DNA of 64,000 bases from Cryptomeria japonica (GCF_030272615.1 NC_081415.1:107574406-107638405), one strand, 5' to 3'; counted from the stretch's first letter, positions 26,202 to 39,600 are shown. Notes: generated by a model from the sequence alone, not told the origin. Numbers and translations are program-made.

Positions 26202-27010
26202 TTAAAGAAACCTTATTCACATTGAATATTTATTCAATAAGATCATCAAGCTTGTGACTGTATGGAGTAATAGCATTTCAATTTGTGTGTTCACACAAGT
26301 GGAAAGAGTTGATGACAGTCACAAGCATCATCATGTAAATTTCAAAGTACTCAATTGTTAGCCAAATCGCTTGCCGTTCAAATGTCGCCAAAGAAAATGT
26401 AACTACGACAGAGGAAAAATTTTGTTTGACAATAAATTAAGACAGGAAAACTTTGACGGTTTCAAATTAGATTTTCATTCTCTTCACTGGGCATAATTTG
26501 CTTACTTGATTTCAACCACATATTCGCCACTAAATATTCAAGCGGCAGACGTCTCACATTATTATAATTGGAAGCTATTTCACTTGCGACTTTAAAAGTC
26601 GCCAATAAAAAACAAAATGAAATTTCGCGTTAGAAGACAAGGTTGACGATTTCAAGTTAGATTAGTGAGAGTTGTCTTTATCGTCTTCCAACCGATGGAC
26701 ATACTTAAGTTTCGACCGTTGCCTTGTGGAACGTACATGTTGGGTCATTCGTCATTGTTCTCTTGCCAAAGTCGAAATATATTTTATTGGCATTGAACAA
26801 TTTCCCCAATCTCCTTTCAACCATACATGTTGGGTCATGAGTTTTAATTTTGAGTCATTGGTCATAAGCTTTATATTGATTGTCTTGTGGCCAAAGCCAA
26901 AATAAATTTTATTTTGTATTGAATAATTCCTTTCATCCTTTTTCAATCATACAAGTTGGGTCATGGGTCTCAAATTTTGAGTCATTGGTCATAAGTCTCT
27001 TTGTAAGATG
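26202..27010. repeat. Dispersed repeat, copy B
   Basis: Longer copy of the repeat at 4866-5345. It keeps a perfect 12-bp inverted repeat, GCTTGTGACTGT near 26248 and ACAGTCACAAGC near 26317, that copy A lacks. The later part repeats TGGGTCAT and GAGTCATTGGTCATAAG motifs. No coding capacity is convincing, and frames 26672-26905 and 26752-26946 oppose each other. It lies just upstream of the partial kinase copy. Confidence 0.75.
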
Positions 27011-27260
27011 TATGTAATTCACTACAAATGGGGTATACATACTTTACTCCTTGTGAGATTGAACTTGTGAACTCTCTTTCAACAATACAAGTTCTCTACC
27101 ACAAGACCAATTCAGGTTGTGTGAATATCTTTATATTAGAAGATTGTACCATTCATAAGTGACTTTTTTTCATTGAACAAAGCTGATGAGATATATAAAT
27201 CTATATAAAGAATAGCAGACTAGATTTTTAGTACTTCGTTGTAGTTTTCTTCTCTTTCTA

Positions 27261-28602
27261 GATTAAGCCTAAAAAATCAAAAACAACTTTAAGTGTTTAA
27301 CACTTTTAAGCCTAGAAGTGTAGGCATAGTCTGTGTGATTTAAGCCGTTCCTTTTGACAATTGTCAAATGAAAGCGTATGTACGATCTAACCAGATTATT
27401 ATCTTTGACTTTATAATGCAGAGTATAGAATTGGTTTGAAGGTATCCACAAGGGGTGATATTTACAGCTATGGTATTATGCTGTTGGAAATGGTAATTGG
27501 AAAGAGTCCAACCAACCATGTATTTGTGGGAGGATTGGACCTCCAGAAGTGGGTAAGCATGAATTTTAACAACAATTTGGAGGAGATTATTGACATGAGA
27601 ATGATGAAGGATATAGGATAACATGAAATAAATCAATGCCTTATTCCTTTCTTACTTATTGGGTTGGAGTGTTCAAAAGAGTCCCCCAATGAAAGACCCA
27701 CGGTTAGAGAGGTGGCACGAGTATTGGAAACTATTAAGAAGAAAATTTTTTAGGTTTGAAAAACATTTGTATTATGTAATCAAACCATTTTAGTTATGTA
27801 ATGATGTTATTAATTAAAATGTTTAGTTAGTGGTAAAACAAAATATGAAAGAATGTTTTTGTTTAAACAAAAGGAGTTCGCGGTTTGCAAGTACGTTCTT
27901 TCAATCATACTGGAATTGCTCAAAATGTTGATATTGATTATCAAAGAAAGCCACATATGGTAGATGATAGTGATGTCCACTCAACAAGGGCATGTAGTGC
28001 AGTACGAAAGATCAATAAACAGGTGGAGAGGATTGTGAAGAAACAAGAAGACACTACTATGTATTAATATCGCCACACAAGCACAAAAGTTGCAAGGATA
28101 GACATAATGGGTGATAGTGAAAGCATTACGATGTAAGGTACATTAATAGCATTTTACATGGCAACCATGCATTCTAGGGCAGTCACCAAGGACAGTTGGA
28201 AATGACATGGGATCAAGTTTCAAAAAAAGAAAACACTCATAAATGGTGTTTTGACAATGTTTTTTGAAGAGATAGATACATAGATCATCACAAGAAAGGT
28301 TTTTTTAGCAGTCATAAGTCATAAGTTAGTTGTGACCTATGTTATCAGAAACGAGAAATGAAAAATGCAACAACAACGACAACGTGATGAGAAATAGAAT
28401 TTCAAAAGGTTGCGTATAAGAAACGGAATTTATATATAAATATATATAAAGATGTATATATATATATTTATAAAATATATTTAAATTAATTTTAAAAATA
28501 AAAATTATAAAACATATATCTCTATAAAAAATTTAAAACATTCTTAAAAAAATATTTGATTTCATTCTTTCATTTTAAAATAATTTGTATAAAACACTTC
28601 AC
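27261..28602 (+). pseudogene. Partial duplicate of the LRR kinase: intron end, last exon and 3' flank
   Basis: This matches about 19715-21250. It begins inside the intron, passes an intact acceptor (TATAATGCAG, 27412-27421) and contains the last kinase exon (27422-27759), encoding VSTRGDIYSYGIMLLEM and GKSPTNHVFVGGLDL. A TAA at 27619-27621 interrupts it where the first copy reads GAA, and a TAG lies at 27751-27753. No LRR, transmembrane or N-lobe sequence is present, so this fragment could never have made a receptor by itself. It shows which codons were changed to stops in the larger pseudogene. Confidence 0.85.
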
Positions 28603-30600
28603 ACAATAAGTATAATAAAATCATGAGGACAAAAATAAGTTTGTGTGATACTTAAATCGAGGTACAAAAATTGTAAATTAATGTAAACTTCAACTCGAGC
28701 TTTATTGACAGTTATAAACTACAGCTTGAACTTTATTAGCATATATAAACTAATGTAAACTACACCTCAAAGTTGGAGAAAAGACAAAAATGTTTAAGCT
28801 TCTGTTTAAATTGTAGCGAAAACTGCTGGAAAGACGACTAAGGTAATGATCTCCCGTCGTGTTTCTGGTAACTAAGGTTGTGACAATCTATAGGAGAATT
28901 GTGGCAAGGCGGATCAACGACAGAGAATAGATGGATGTAAAACCCTTTGAAGCTCATAAAAACCATTAAAGCTGCACGTTTAATAAGTCAAACACACATA
29001 GTAGCAAATATATAGGCATCGGTTTAGTGACTTGTAAAACAAATTCCAAACAGCATCTACGGATTAGTTTGGCTACTTTCCACCTATCAAGCAGAGTGTA
29101 GATAACATTTGCAGACATTGTAACAGTTTGGAAGACCTTGAAGTTAGTTTAGCCAGTCAATGCCACCCTACAGCAATTAGAGTTTTTGTTTAACCAGTCA
29201 TTTGTAGACATTGTAACTCAAGAATCTATGAAATAAACTTGTATGCTTCTGTAAAAAATATGTTGTGACCAATAATCAATCTTTTTGCCCTTCTCAAATT
29301 CTTCATTTTGTGTGGGACTGTGAGAATGAGCAATATAATTTTGTGATATTTGTTCTCCTTAATTCCACACTTCATTTTCAATTCACCTTCATGGAGAGAT
29401 ACACATGGGTGCAGATCTTGGTTTATGTTATCAAGCTATGAATTCTTTAGTTATGAAAATATATGATATTCCTACTTAAATTTTTAGAAGCTTCAACTTT
29501 ATTATGAAACAATTATTCACAAATATGTAAAAATGAGTTGTTCTTAGTCTGGTTTGTTCATTGAGAATAGCAGATATGTCAAAGAGAGCTACATATCATA
29601 GGAGTTTGGTGAATCACCCATTAGCTTTTTTGCTTTTGTTTAAGTCTTTTCTTTTTCCTTTTCTCAAAAAAAGTCAGTAGTTTAGGAATATCTTTTAGAA
29701 GAAGTTTTGTAGGGAGCTGACCCTTTAATCTAGAGGTTTGATCTCACATAAGGTATCCACACCTTGAGATCATTCCCATGTTTCAAGAGATTGCTAAACT
29801 CTTCAAGTTCAGTAGGGTACAAATCTCATTGATAACAACAATACAAAATTTTATAGTTGTCATAGAGCACACAATCTTTGCTTAATCTCTTTTGTGTGAT
29901 AGTGTTTTATAAAATTTTCTACTTGTCATAGAACATACAATTTTTGTTGGTTGTAGATGAATCTTGGCTCTATGGTTGATCATCAACTTCTACAAAATTG
30001 TCAATCTTATATTAAAAAAAATTATACTATCATTTCTATCTTTGAATAACTTTATGTAAAACCAAAGTGATATTATTCTCTATATCTAAGTTTTTATTTT
30101 TATTAAACTTTTTCAAGTAAATAGACATCTGAAAATTAATATCTCATGACTTCTTTTACATAGTTATTTATTTATTTATTTGAAAGAAATGTTTAAAATA
30201 TTATATAAATTGAAAATATAATAATTCTATACTAATTACAATTTTAATAAGACAAATAGTTATAAATTTAATTGGTTTAAAAAACTTTTAATTATTATTT
30301 TTAATTTTGTAAATTAAAAAATGAATAATATTAATAAAAAATCAAAATATATCAAAATTCAGATATAAATAAATTAAAATATATATGAAAAATAAATTAT
30401 AAACTTAAATCTAAATTAAATAATCTAAAAAAAAAGTTAAAATATATTAAAATAAAAATAATAATAAACATAATCTTAAAATATTAATAATAAATAATAA
30501 TTTATATATTTTAATTATATTTATTTTTTAAAAAAATATATAATTTATTATTTATATATTATATTAAGTATATATTATTATAGTTATTAAAATCTTGGAA
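28603..30600. other. Intergenic, nothing recognised
   Basis: No coding signal is seen. The sequence is AT-rich throughout, extremely so from 30100. No element edges were recognised. Confidence 0.6.
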
Positions 30601-32290
30601 GCAAAATAATATTTAAAAATTCTAAACATATATCAATTTTCTTAATTTGATTCAATTAAAAAATAAAATTTAATATGGAATTCTAATAATTATTTGTACA
30701 TTGTATTTATTATCTATATATATTATAATTAAAATAAAAATAAAAAACTTGAGTTTAAAAAATTAAATATTAAAAGAATTATTTAAACTGGAAACAATAT
30801 TTAATTATATTGTTCGAAATGTGAAGCCCAATAGTCACATGACCTTTCGCATTCTCCATCTCTTTCTCTTTTAGCTGAATAGATAATATAAATAACTCTT
30901 TGTCTTTTAGTGCACTGGTGTACTGTAGATCATTTAACATATGATATTTCCCTATTTCAGAGTGAATGTAGCCTTTATGGTGAACCACTATAAAATATTG
31001 TGTTTTGTGTCCTTGTTTATTTTTCTAGTTCATTTATGTTTTAGTTTAATTATTTTTATTTTGTTTCTTTACTTGTTTTGAATTAACATATATTTCATAA
31101 GGGATCGAGGTGTATTGAATATTTGCAAAATAAGCTTACATCCTCGATACCTTTTGTTGACTGTGAGAATGATCATAATGGTGAAGCTGTGATTTTTTAA
31201 TTTTAAAAATTATTACAAAATTGATATATATATTGCAGTTATTTTCTTATATTTTTATATTTAGAAGGGTTAAAACATTAGAATGCTTAAATCTTGTCTT
31301 TCTTAATCACATTAAATATAATTCCTTCAAACTATTTTTTTCTATAAAAAATTGTGTTGCATGTCTTTATAAAATCCAAAAATGATAATACATCACAATA
31401 AGTTTAAAAGAGATAATATGAATCTCACAATTGACTTAATTTTAATTTATTTTAAATTAGATTTTAAAATAATAGAATATTTATTTAAATTGACATCAGT
31501 ATTATGTCAAGAATGTCTATCATAAAAATAATCTTCAAATTAATTTTTTCCAAAACTAATTACATAAGACACACTACAAAAATGAAACTCAATTGACTAC
31601 ATCACCATTATATTCAAGAATATTTATCATAAAAATTTTATTGGAACTTTTCTTGATTTGATTCAATTAAAAAATAAAATTTAATTTGTAATTCTAATAA
31701 TTATTTGTATAATATATATATATATATATAAACACTTCAGTTTAAAAAATTACAGATTCGGTATTGAATATTTGGAAAATAAGCTTACATCCTCAATATC
31801 TTTTGTTGTTTGTGAGAATGACCATAATTGTGAAGCTATATAATTAAATTGGAGTTTTTAATTTTATGATATTTGAATTTTAAATATTATTGTAAAATTG
31901 ATATATATTGTAGTTATTTTCTCATATTTTTATATTTAAAAGGGTTAAAATATTAGAAAGCTGAAATCTTGTCTTTCTTAATCACATTAAATTTAATGCC
32001 TTCAAACTATTTTTTTTTCCTATAAAAATTTGTGTTGCATGTCTTTATAAAATCCAAAAATGATAATACATCACAATAAGTTTAAAGTAGATAATAAGAA
32101 AAGCTTGATAATATGAATCCCATAATTGACTTAATATTTATTTATTTTAACTTAGATTTTTAAAATAATATAATATTTACATAAGACACACTACAAAAAT
32201 GAAACTCAATTGAGTACATCACCATTATATTCAAGAATATTTATCATAAAAAATTCTTTAAAGATTATTGTTCCAAAACTAATTAGATGA
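30600..32290. repeat. Direct segmental duplication, AT-rich
   Basis: Two diverged direct copies, about 30605-31640 and 31641-32290. Shared landmarks are TTTGATTCAATTAAAAAATA, AATAAGCTTACATCCTC, TCTTGTCTTTCTTAATCACA, TGTTGCATGTCTTTATAAAA and AAGACACACTACAAAAATGA. The second copy lacks about 380 bases of the first (about 30720-31100). The frame at 30779-30988 (minus) lies in that missing part and has no recognisable motif. Confidence 0.8.
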
Positions 32291-32365
32291 TACAATGTAT
32301 GTATCCTGATAGAAAATGAAAAATTTATTCCATTTTTATCTTAAGTTTTCTATTCTCAAAAAAGT

Positions 32366-32497
32366 GAAACCCATTTAACTCTCATTCCTTGATCTTCAAT
32401 TCTATCGGCATTATTATTCTATATTGGCAAAATGAAACCCATTTAACTCTTGTCCCTTGATCTTCAATTTTAAGGCATTATTATTCTATATTGGCTG
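32366..32497. repeat. Two-copy 66-bp tandem repeat
   Basis: GAAACCCATTTAACTCT, CCTTGATCTTCAATT and GCATTATTATTCTATATTGG each occur twice at a spacing of about 66 bases. Confidence 0.85.
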
Positions 32498-33289
32498 GTC
32501 ATGGCTTTGAAAAATTCCTCTTCTGAAGGAAGTTTGAATTCTGAAATATATTTTCCCTCTTTGATGTTCTGATTAGATAAAACTAAAACTTTGATATTAG
32601 TATAACTAACCATCACCTCAAAAAACTCCTCTTCACTCTTTGAAAAAACTTCTTCTATAGGGGGTTCCAATTCCAAAATCTCTTCATCAATCTCAAGAAA
32701 CTCCTCCTCTGAGACATTGATGTAATTATAATAATTGAGATTGATTGTGAAGGGATTTTGAAATTAGTGATGAAAAAGAAGAGATTCTTTGCCTTTCAAT
32801 GGAGGAATTTTCCTTAAAGATTTCATAGTACCAATCTTCTTCTTCAAGTTTTTTCAATATCCTTCGAATAGTTGGAGGCCTTATTGAAATGGTTTCTACT
32901 TCTGGACACTTCTACTCAAGATTGCACTCTATGCAATTGTCTTGTTCAATGACGCTTTTATGTTCACTTGAGTGGGATTTCTTGCATTCAATAAACCAAC
33001 AACAATATTAAACTATAGCTTTGTTTCAGCATCGTAGGAAAATTAGAGTTTAGAAAAAGGAAATATTAAAAGAACAATCTTAAAGAGTAAATTGGTAATA
33101 TATTGATCCACCTACCTACAATCATAATGGAGATAATCCCATCCCAACTTTTCATGTAGTTCTTCAAAAAAAATTACATTTTTCTTCATGAATTTATTTT
33201 TCCTTCAATAATCAAAGCGATGAGTATTTGTTTCAATAACTTGATCTGCTTACCCAACTTAGCATGAACAAGATTTCCAAAATATTACA
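32498..33289. other. Non-coding, with a weak glutamate-rich minus-strand frame
   Basis: The minus-strand frame 32470-32676 contains two SEEEFF blocks. More E-rich, F-rich sequence in broken frames continues to about 32900. It may be an old coding fragment, but nothing identifies it. Confidence 0.35.
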
Positions 33290-34751
33290 TGAGAAGACTC
33301 ATTTTTTTTTTATTAGGATAAATAGGTTTTGAGGGGACCAGAAACCCCATACAACAAGTTTTGGAGGGACCTGAAACCTTCCGTTTTTTCACAAATCCGG
33401 AACCAACAAAGGGACGTTGTAGAAAGGTACAACAAAGCTAAATAGTAGCAAAGACATAGTCATACCAAAGAGGTTAAAACATTACAAATACAGTGGAACA
33501 AAAGGCTGGAAGACACAAAGCAACCAAAATGAAACAAACCGCCAACCACACACAAAAGATAGACAATACAAACTAGGCTATCAACAACAACAGATCTAAA
33601 CCACCTTATAGATCCGAGAAACAAAAAATGAGGGTTTACGAGGCACCCCCAGCCAAACATCAGGGTTTTCCTAGGCTCCCTTAACTTTAATAGAGTCTCC
33701 AGCTCACCAACAACAAAACTTGAGCCTAACCAAAAGCAAAAACTAGCCAAACTAGCCCCTTAAAAATTGCAAGCATCTAGCCTGTCCATGATAGAATCAA
33801 AATACCAAGGGATTTTCCAAGCCCCCATAACCTTGAGAGTGGGTTTTAAGAGGCTCCCACAACCTGAAATTGGTTTTATATGGCTCCCACAACTTGACAG
33901 ATTGTTAACAAGGCATCCTTCTAACTAATAGACAACCAAATGCAATCTAGGACTAAAGGGTTTTTAAAGGTTCCCCAAACCCTCAAAAGTGGGTTTTAAA
34001 AGGCTCCCAGAACTAGACTGGAAGATGAAAGAAACCATGCCACAAACAACACCTCTGCAACCTAAAAACTGATTAGCATCCGCCTCCCCACAATAGTTCC
34101 AGGAAAAATAAGTAGCATCCAAATCCACCTCAATAGGAGACAAGTCACCTCCAGCCACATCCATATTCACCTCCATAAAAGATGGAACCACCTCAAAAGG
34201 AAAAATAAGAGAAACCCCAAGATGCAAACAATGAAGCTCCGCACACATAACCAATAAATCAGAGTAGTGGGGGATAGAAAAAATCCCAATGAAAAGAGGC
34301 TTGAGGAACAATATATTTGAACACGAGGATCATTCTCTTTCAATTGAAAACACAAGTATTTTAAAAAGGATCCCTTAACCTTCCTCTAAAATAGGACAAC
34401 CGGGGTAAACACAAATATCTCAAAAATAATAAAAACCACCCCATGGGGTTTTGAAAGGATCCCTAAACCTAAAGCACTCGGTTTTAGATTGGCTCCCATA
34501 ACCAAAACAAAAGAAGAATGAGGAAGCTTCTAGACAACAACAAGAGAGTAGGGGGAAATTAAAGAACCCAACAAAACTCTCATAGACGATGAAACAAAGC
34601 TCCATATCCCTAGAGAAACAACCTCCCTAAATAGCACCTTGAAATAAATCATAGGAAAATAGGCCCAATGCATCTCCACCTCAATAGTCCAGATGGGGTC
34701 ACCTCAAAAGACAGAGCCGAGAATAACCCATGAAAAAGAAAGAAGAGATTG

Positions 34752-36173
34752 TGTTGGATATCATTGGCATACGATGAGTTGGCATGTTGATATGATGAGT
34801 ATGTTGTTATTGATGTAAAAAAAGAGTAAGTGAACCGATGTGCAGATTGGAAGACATTGGTGAACCGGTATGAAGAGGCATGAGGAGATTTAGTAAACCG
34901 GTGTCAGGGTTTAACTAAGCGTGATTACCGATTGGTAGTCTCAGCTCTATGGTTATCAGTTTGGTGATCCATCTTGTGCAATGAACCGATGATACTTTGT
35001 GATGAGTTAGCTAAGAGACGTGATCGAGGTGCCATGTCAGCTTTGTGCGCATGAAGGATTGAGGCATAAGAAGATCGACCGCGTTTGAAGTCTACCTTGG
35101 GAATGATCATTCTTCTTAGTGGTATGAGAAGAGAGTGTGATGGGTTACTGATTCCCATGTGCGGTGATGAATGAACGATGCAGATTGTCTTGTGTTCTAT
35201 TTGAAATTGTAATGCTCTATGCAATATGTTTGAATGGTCAACATTGGACCACCTGTGTTGTAAACCTAAGATTTTTAGGGTTTAGGGTTTATGTTACCGA
35301 CCTATCTATTGTCTATAAGGTCGATGATGTTTGTTATTGAAAAGTTGTTGGCAAATGTTGTGTGTATGTATCCAAGTGAAGAGATACTTGATACTTGTCA
35401 GACCAGTAAGAGGGAAACTGCAAAGTGTGATTGCAGAGTAGAGGATATGAAAAGGATCTGCCTTGGCATGTAGTGTTGTTATCAGATTGTAGTTTTTCCT
35501 ATTGTCTTCTAATCATTTCAACATATGGAAAATCCCTTTACTGGGTAGCTTTAATAGGCTTATTGTAAAATCTGTAACCAAGTGACTGAAGATCATTGAG
35601 TTCTTTAAATCCTCGGGTGAGGTAACCTTTAATAGGGTATATAGCCATCCCTTAACCGAGTGATCTCTAATAGGATCAGTTCCTAGTAGAACTTTTTTGT
35701 AAAGTCTGTAACCGGACTAGGCTCCTAACAGGGTGAGCTTCAAAAGAGTTCAAAAAAAGCTTGTGGGTATTCATCCGCATCGTCGTTTTTCCCATTTGGG
35801 TTTCCACGTGAAAAATATATGTGTTTATGTGTTATGCATTTTTCATGTGATGCTTATGAAGTATCTGGTTGAAAGATTATGCATGCAGGGTTAATAGTTT
35901 ATGGTATTTTTAGTATACCACATGCATATGTTTAGGGGTTAAGTTGATGTTGCATAATTGATTGTATTTGAAGTATTCAGACCTATCAGTTTATGGTGTC
36001 TGGTGTCTTACTATGTTTAACCATTATCCCCATGGTTAAGTTCAGTAATGGTGATAACTAGTTGGTTTTTCTTTAGCTAGATAAGTTGTTAAGAGAGTTT
36101 TTACATGTACTGATTCACCCCCCCCCCCCTCTCAGTACTGGTTGGGGTGTCTGTTGTTCATCATTATTCATCA
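34752..36173 (+). mobile_element. Solo copia-type LTR nested in the LINE-like element
   Basis: It starts TGTTGGATATCATTGG and ends TTGTTCATCATTATTCATCA. It is flanked by GATTG (34747-34751) and AATTG (36174-36178), a 5-bp target duplication with one mismatch. It carries repeated ACCGGT-like motifs and, near its end, GATTCACCCCCCCCC-CTCTCAG, a pattern common at the 3' end of plant copia LTRs. No internal region is present. A TTTAGGGTTTAGGG stretch (about 35276-35290) is a short telomere-like box inside the LTR. Confidence 0.75.
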
Positions 36174-36281
36174 AATTGTACCTAGACAAGCAACAAATGG
36201 AGGGATCCACCAATGCAGAAGAATTAAAAAGCCAAAGCCCTCCAAAAAACCTAACTATCTGCCCACCGGAGAGACTCGAGG

Positions 36282-36638
36282 CTAAAACGGTGAGCTAAAG
36301 GAGATGGTAGGCATAGACAGTTGAATCCCAAAACAAGGACACACACCCACAACCCCACAACCACACACTCCAATCGTAGGGGCCTCCACAATAACAACCA
36401 TGGACTCTAGAACAGGTCTCCTCTGACACCCAAGTTTGAACCCAAGAAGAGGACAAGAACATTTCACCCAAGAGAAACACTCCCCATGCAGCCCAACAAT
36501 TCTATCCATAACCAATCTAGCCTCGCCATCTACTTCCTTTGCACTCTCTGCATTATTTGCCTCCTCTGAGTTGCCCTCATCCTCTGAAACCCTAGCTCCC
36601 GCTCCACAGTCGCTAATGTTCCCGCTAGTTCTTGTCAT
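36282..36638 (-). CDS. 118-codon frame at the 5' end of the LINE-like element
   Basis: The minus-strand frame starts MTRTSGNISDCGAGARVSED close to the element's 5' end. It has an acidic, glycine- and alanine-rich N-terminus followed by a Cys/Gly/Val-rich tail. Its position suggests the beginning of the element's ORF1. No domain is recognised, and the tail may be out of phase. The other frames over this region (36295-36480 minus, 36436-36684 plus) are shadows. Confidence 0.35.
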   Translation of the reverse strand: MTRTSGNISDCGAGARVSEDEGNSEEANNAESAKEVDGEARLVMDRIVGLHGECFSWVKCSCPLLGFKLGCQRRPVLESMVVIVEAPTIGVCGCGVVGVCPCFGIQLSMPTISFSSPF

Positions 36639-36679
36639 CTATTTACATATTAATTTATACTGTTTGAGAAGACTTCATT

Positions 36680-39600
36680 GTTAGTTTTTCAAAAGTTAAG
36701 AGTATCATTAATATATATGCATAAAATCAAATGATAAAAAATAATACCATAGAAAATACTCTAAATTGTTCCATCATTTTTTTATGCTGGCTTGAATACT
36801 TGAATTGTAAGTTGCTTTCAAAATTTTAGCATAACCATGACAAAATGATAGCTTGATACTTGATTCTTGATAATTTATAATGATGCTAGATCTCTTTGAT
36901 AATTATGAAGCCTAGTCGAAATTAGAGTGAAGGGTTTTATTTATATGATTCACTCAACATTTAATTAGTGGTTGGGATTAATTAGAAAGGTCAATGAATC
37001 TGAAACTTCAAGATAGTGTAGGACCTAAAATTAACACATGTTCAAGAGGTGGAAGAATTAAGAAGGATCAAATATATAAAGAGAATATAATTTTATTTTA
37101 TTTTGAAAAATTATTTAATTTTTTTTAAATTTTGTAAGAAGTGATAGCTAATTAAATAATTTAAAAAATATATATTTAATTAATGAAAAGAAAAGGATAA
37201 ATTAATTAAACAATTAAAAATAATTTAATTATCATACATGAAGAAAATGAAATAGTTAAATATTTTAAAATTATTTATTTAATATGAATAAAAGTATTAA
37301 TGAAAGATGATGACATGAGAAGAAGAAAATTTATTAGTAATTTTTAGGGGTTTACATATTACCCCTCTTTCAAATAATACTTTTTATGGTATTATTCCAA
37401 AGAAAAATGATACTAATGGCATACCTTAGTAATAGGAAGGATAGTCTACGTTTAAGGAGATTCTGAGCTAGTATGATAGAAGAAATGTAGAATGAAGACT
37501 TTAAAGTGAAATTGAGATCATTGATCAAATATCAAGCCAAGCAAATAAATCGGTAATGGAGTGGATGGAAAATGTGTGAAATTGAAAGATACTTGTGTAA
37601 ATATTATACTCCTTATATTCTATTTATATATTATATTCTATTCATAAAATAAGTTATTGTATACTATACTATTTGTAATAGAACATAATCTCAATAATTG
37701 ATTCAAGCCATTATTTTATATCCTTTTTAATCTAATTAAATCTCATTAAAATACAATATAAAATTAAACTAATCATTACGAACTAATATAAAATGGGGTT
37801 AGATATTATCATATTATATAATTCATCCTAGGTTGACTACATGTAAGAAGGTTATAATTGGTAACGTACTACACATTTACAATTTACCAATCTACTTGCT
37901 ATGGATCCTAATTTAAATTATGTTAGCTTTACTAGATCGCTTGGAATAAATTTAGTTTACATAATTATCTATTTATATAATTCGTTGCGAAGATCCATTT
38001 TGTTGTAACCGTACCAATGAATAGTTATACCATCAAAAAGTAAAACCATATTGATACAGTTATAGCAGTGGACTAGAAAGCCATATTAGTGCAAATCCCC
38101 ATCCAAAATAACCCTACTATCACAAGTTATGCCACTTTATCTAAATATAATTTACTTACCCATAATTCACCAATGAAACATTATCTACTTAGTTATAGTG
38201 ACATTTAAAAATATAATAATGCATGGAAATCAATTTTTATTTTAGAAATCAAAGATTAGAAGATTAGAAGATCAATTTTAAGGTATGTAACTAACTAGAA
38301 CTAGGTAAGTCAATTAAGTATAATAAATATGACTAGAGTCAATTAATTTTGCAAGATGATTTTTATGATTCAAATGTTGGTAAAGTATTTCTCAATTTAA
38401 AGACGGTGACATAATATTTTGATCAATCTAAGGTTTTAGTGTTCCTTCATCTTATTAAGGAAAAGAGAGGTCTTTAGTTGTAGAGGATACAAAAGATTGT
38501 TTAATGCACTCTAAGTTTTATGATCTTGATTTGTAAACACCAAACATTATATTTGTTCAAGTGGGATTGGATTACGATTAATAAGAAGAAAATTATCATA
38601 GATTTATTAATCATTAGATGAATTCAATGTCTTTTAATAATTTGATAAAAGATTCTTTTGAATATTAATAGAGTGAGGGAAACTTCTTTTCTAGTTCATC
38701 TCATAATAGTGTGTCTCATTTGTGTAACATATCAATTTTTGTCTAACATCTTATTTTCTTGGAAAAGTAAATTATTTAGGTTTAGAGGGGTTCCATCGAA
38801 GGGGATTAGGTCAAATATTCTTAGATCAAAATCCCTTGTATATGAGTCCCCTAGGCTTAAAATAATCACTTTAATGAGTCTTGTTCACACCTATTAAATG
38901 GCTAGAAAAAATTATTTTTTCCTCACTTTTTTTTAGAAGAATGAAATTATTTGATAAAGAATACAAGTGCAACAATGTAGCCCTTAGATTTAGCATTATA
39001 AAACTAAAAATATTTATTATAAATATATTATATGATTTTATATTAAATGTAGTTTCATTATGAGAAATAATGACATGTATCCAAGACACTAGAAAGATTA
39101 ACATTGTTTACAAAAAATTTTAAAGTGCACTACAATCTAGATATACAGATCCTTGTTTCAATGGAAAATCAAACATTTAGTTTTGGTATATATGATAAGA
39201 GAAATGTTTTAGGGAATTAAATAGGTCCAAAATTTTTGTTTGTAATTGATGTAGGAGTATGCTATGACGTAAGAGTAATCTCGCACAATCCAAAAATATT
39301 TCCTTTTATTTGCTTGTTTTGTTTGTACATTTTCACCACTTTTAATTAGTAGTCCATAATCAAAGATCCTATTGCATTTCACAATAGTTGTATATTTTAA
39401 CCCATACCAATAGATATATGTTATCTTATGATCCTTAAACATCATACTGACTCGCTAGAAATTTCTAATTATCATAATAGAATCAATTGGTAGCTAAATT
39501 TTGTTAAATTTGGATCAGATTTAGATAGTTGGTATTTTTAAACTTTATTAACACTAAGATAGTAATTTAATCCTGATAGTATATTACTGATATCTTAATA

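Larger units (their letters stand above)
33290..36679 (-). mobile_element. Short LINE-like element with target-site duplication
   Basis: On the minus strand the element ends TTTATCCTAATA followed by a run of A (T run at 33302-33310 on the plus strand). It is flanked by TGAGAAGACTCAT (left, from 33290) and TGAGAAGACTTCAT (right, 36665-36678), a target-site duplication with one extra base. A poly(A)-type tail plus variable duplication is the signature of target-primed reverse transcription. Without the nested LTR the insert is about 1.94 kb. It lacks endonuclease and RT, so it is probably non-autonomous or internally deleted. Its body repeats a motif of the form GGTT(G/A)TGGGAGCC...AAAACC (minus strand). 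A related copy lies at 50705-51838. Confidence 0.75.

Noticed and set aside
27436-27621. A stand-alone small kinase gene
   Set aside because: It is only the last exon of the duplicated kinase and is cut short by a TAA. The N-lobe and catalytic loop are absent.
35273-35292. Telomere-like TTTAGGG units
   Set aside because: Only two or three units inside an LTR, so an internal box and not a telomere remnant.
37017-37356. A possible 340-bp LTR (TGTAGG...TTTACA)
   Set aside because: The flanks do not form a target duplication, and there is no second copy or internal region.
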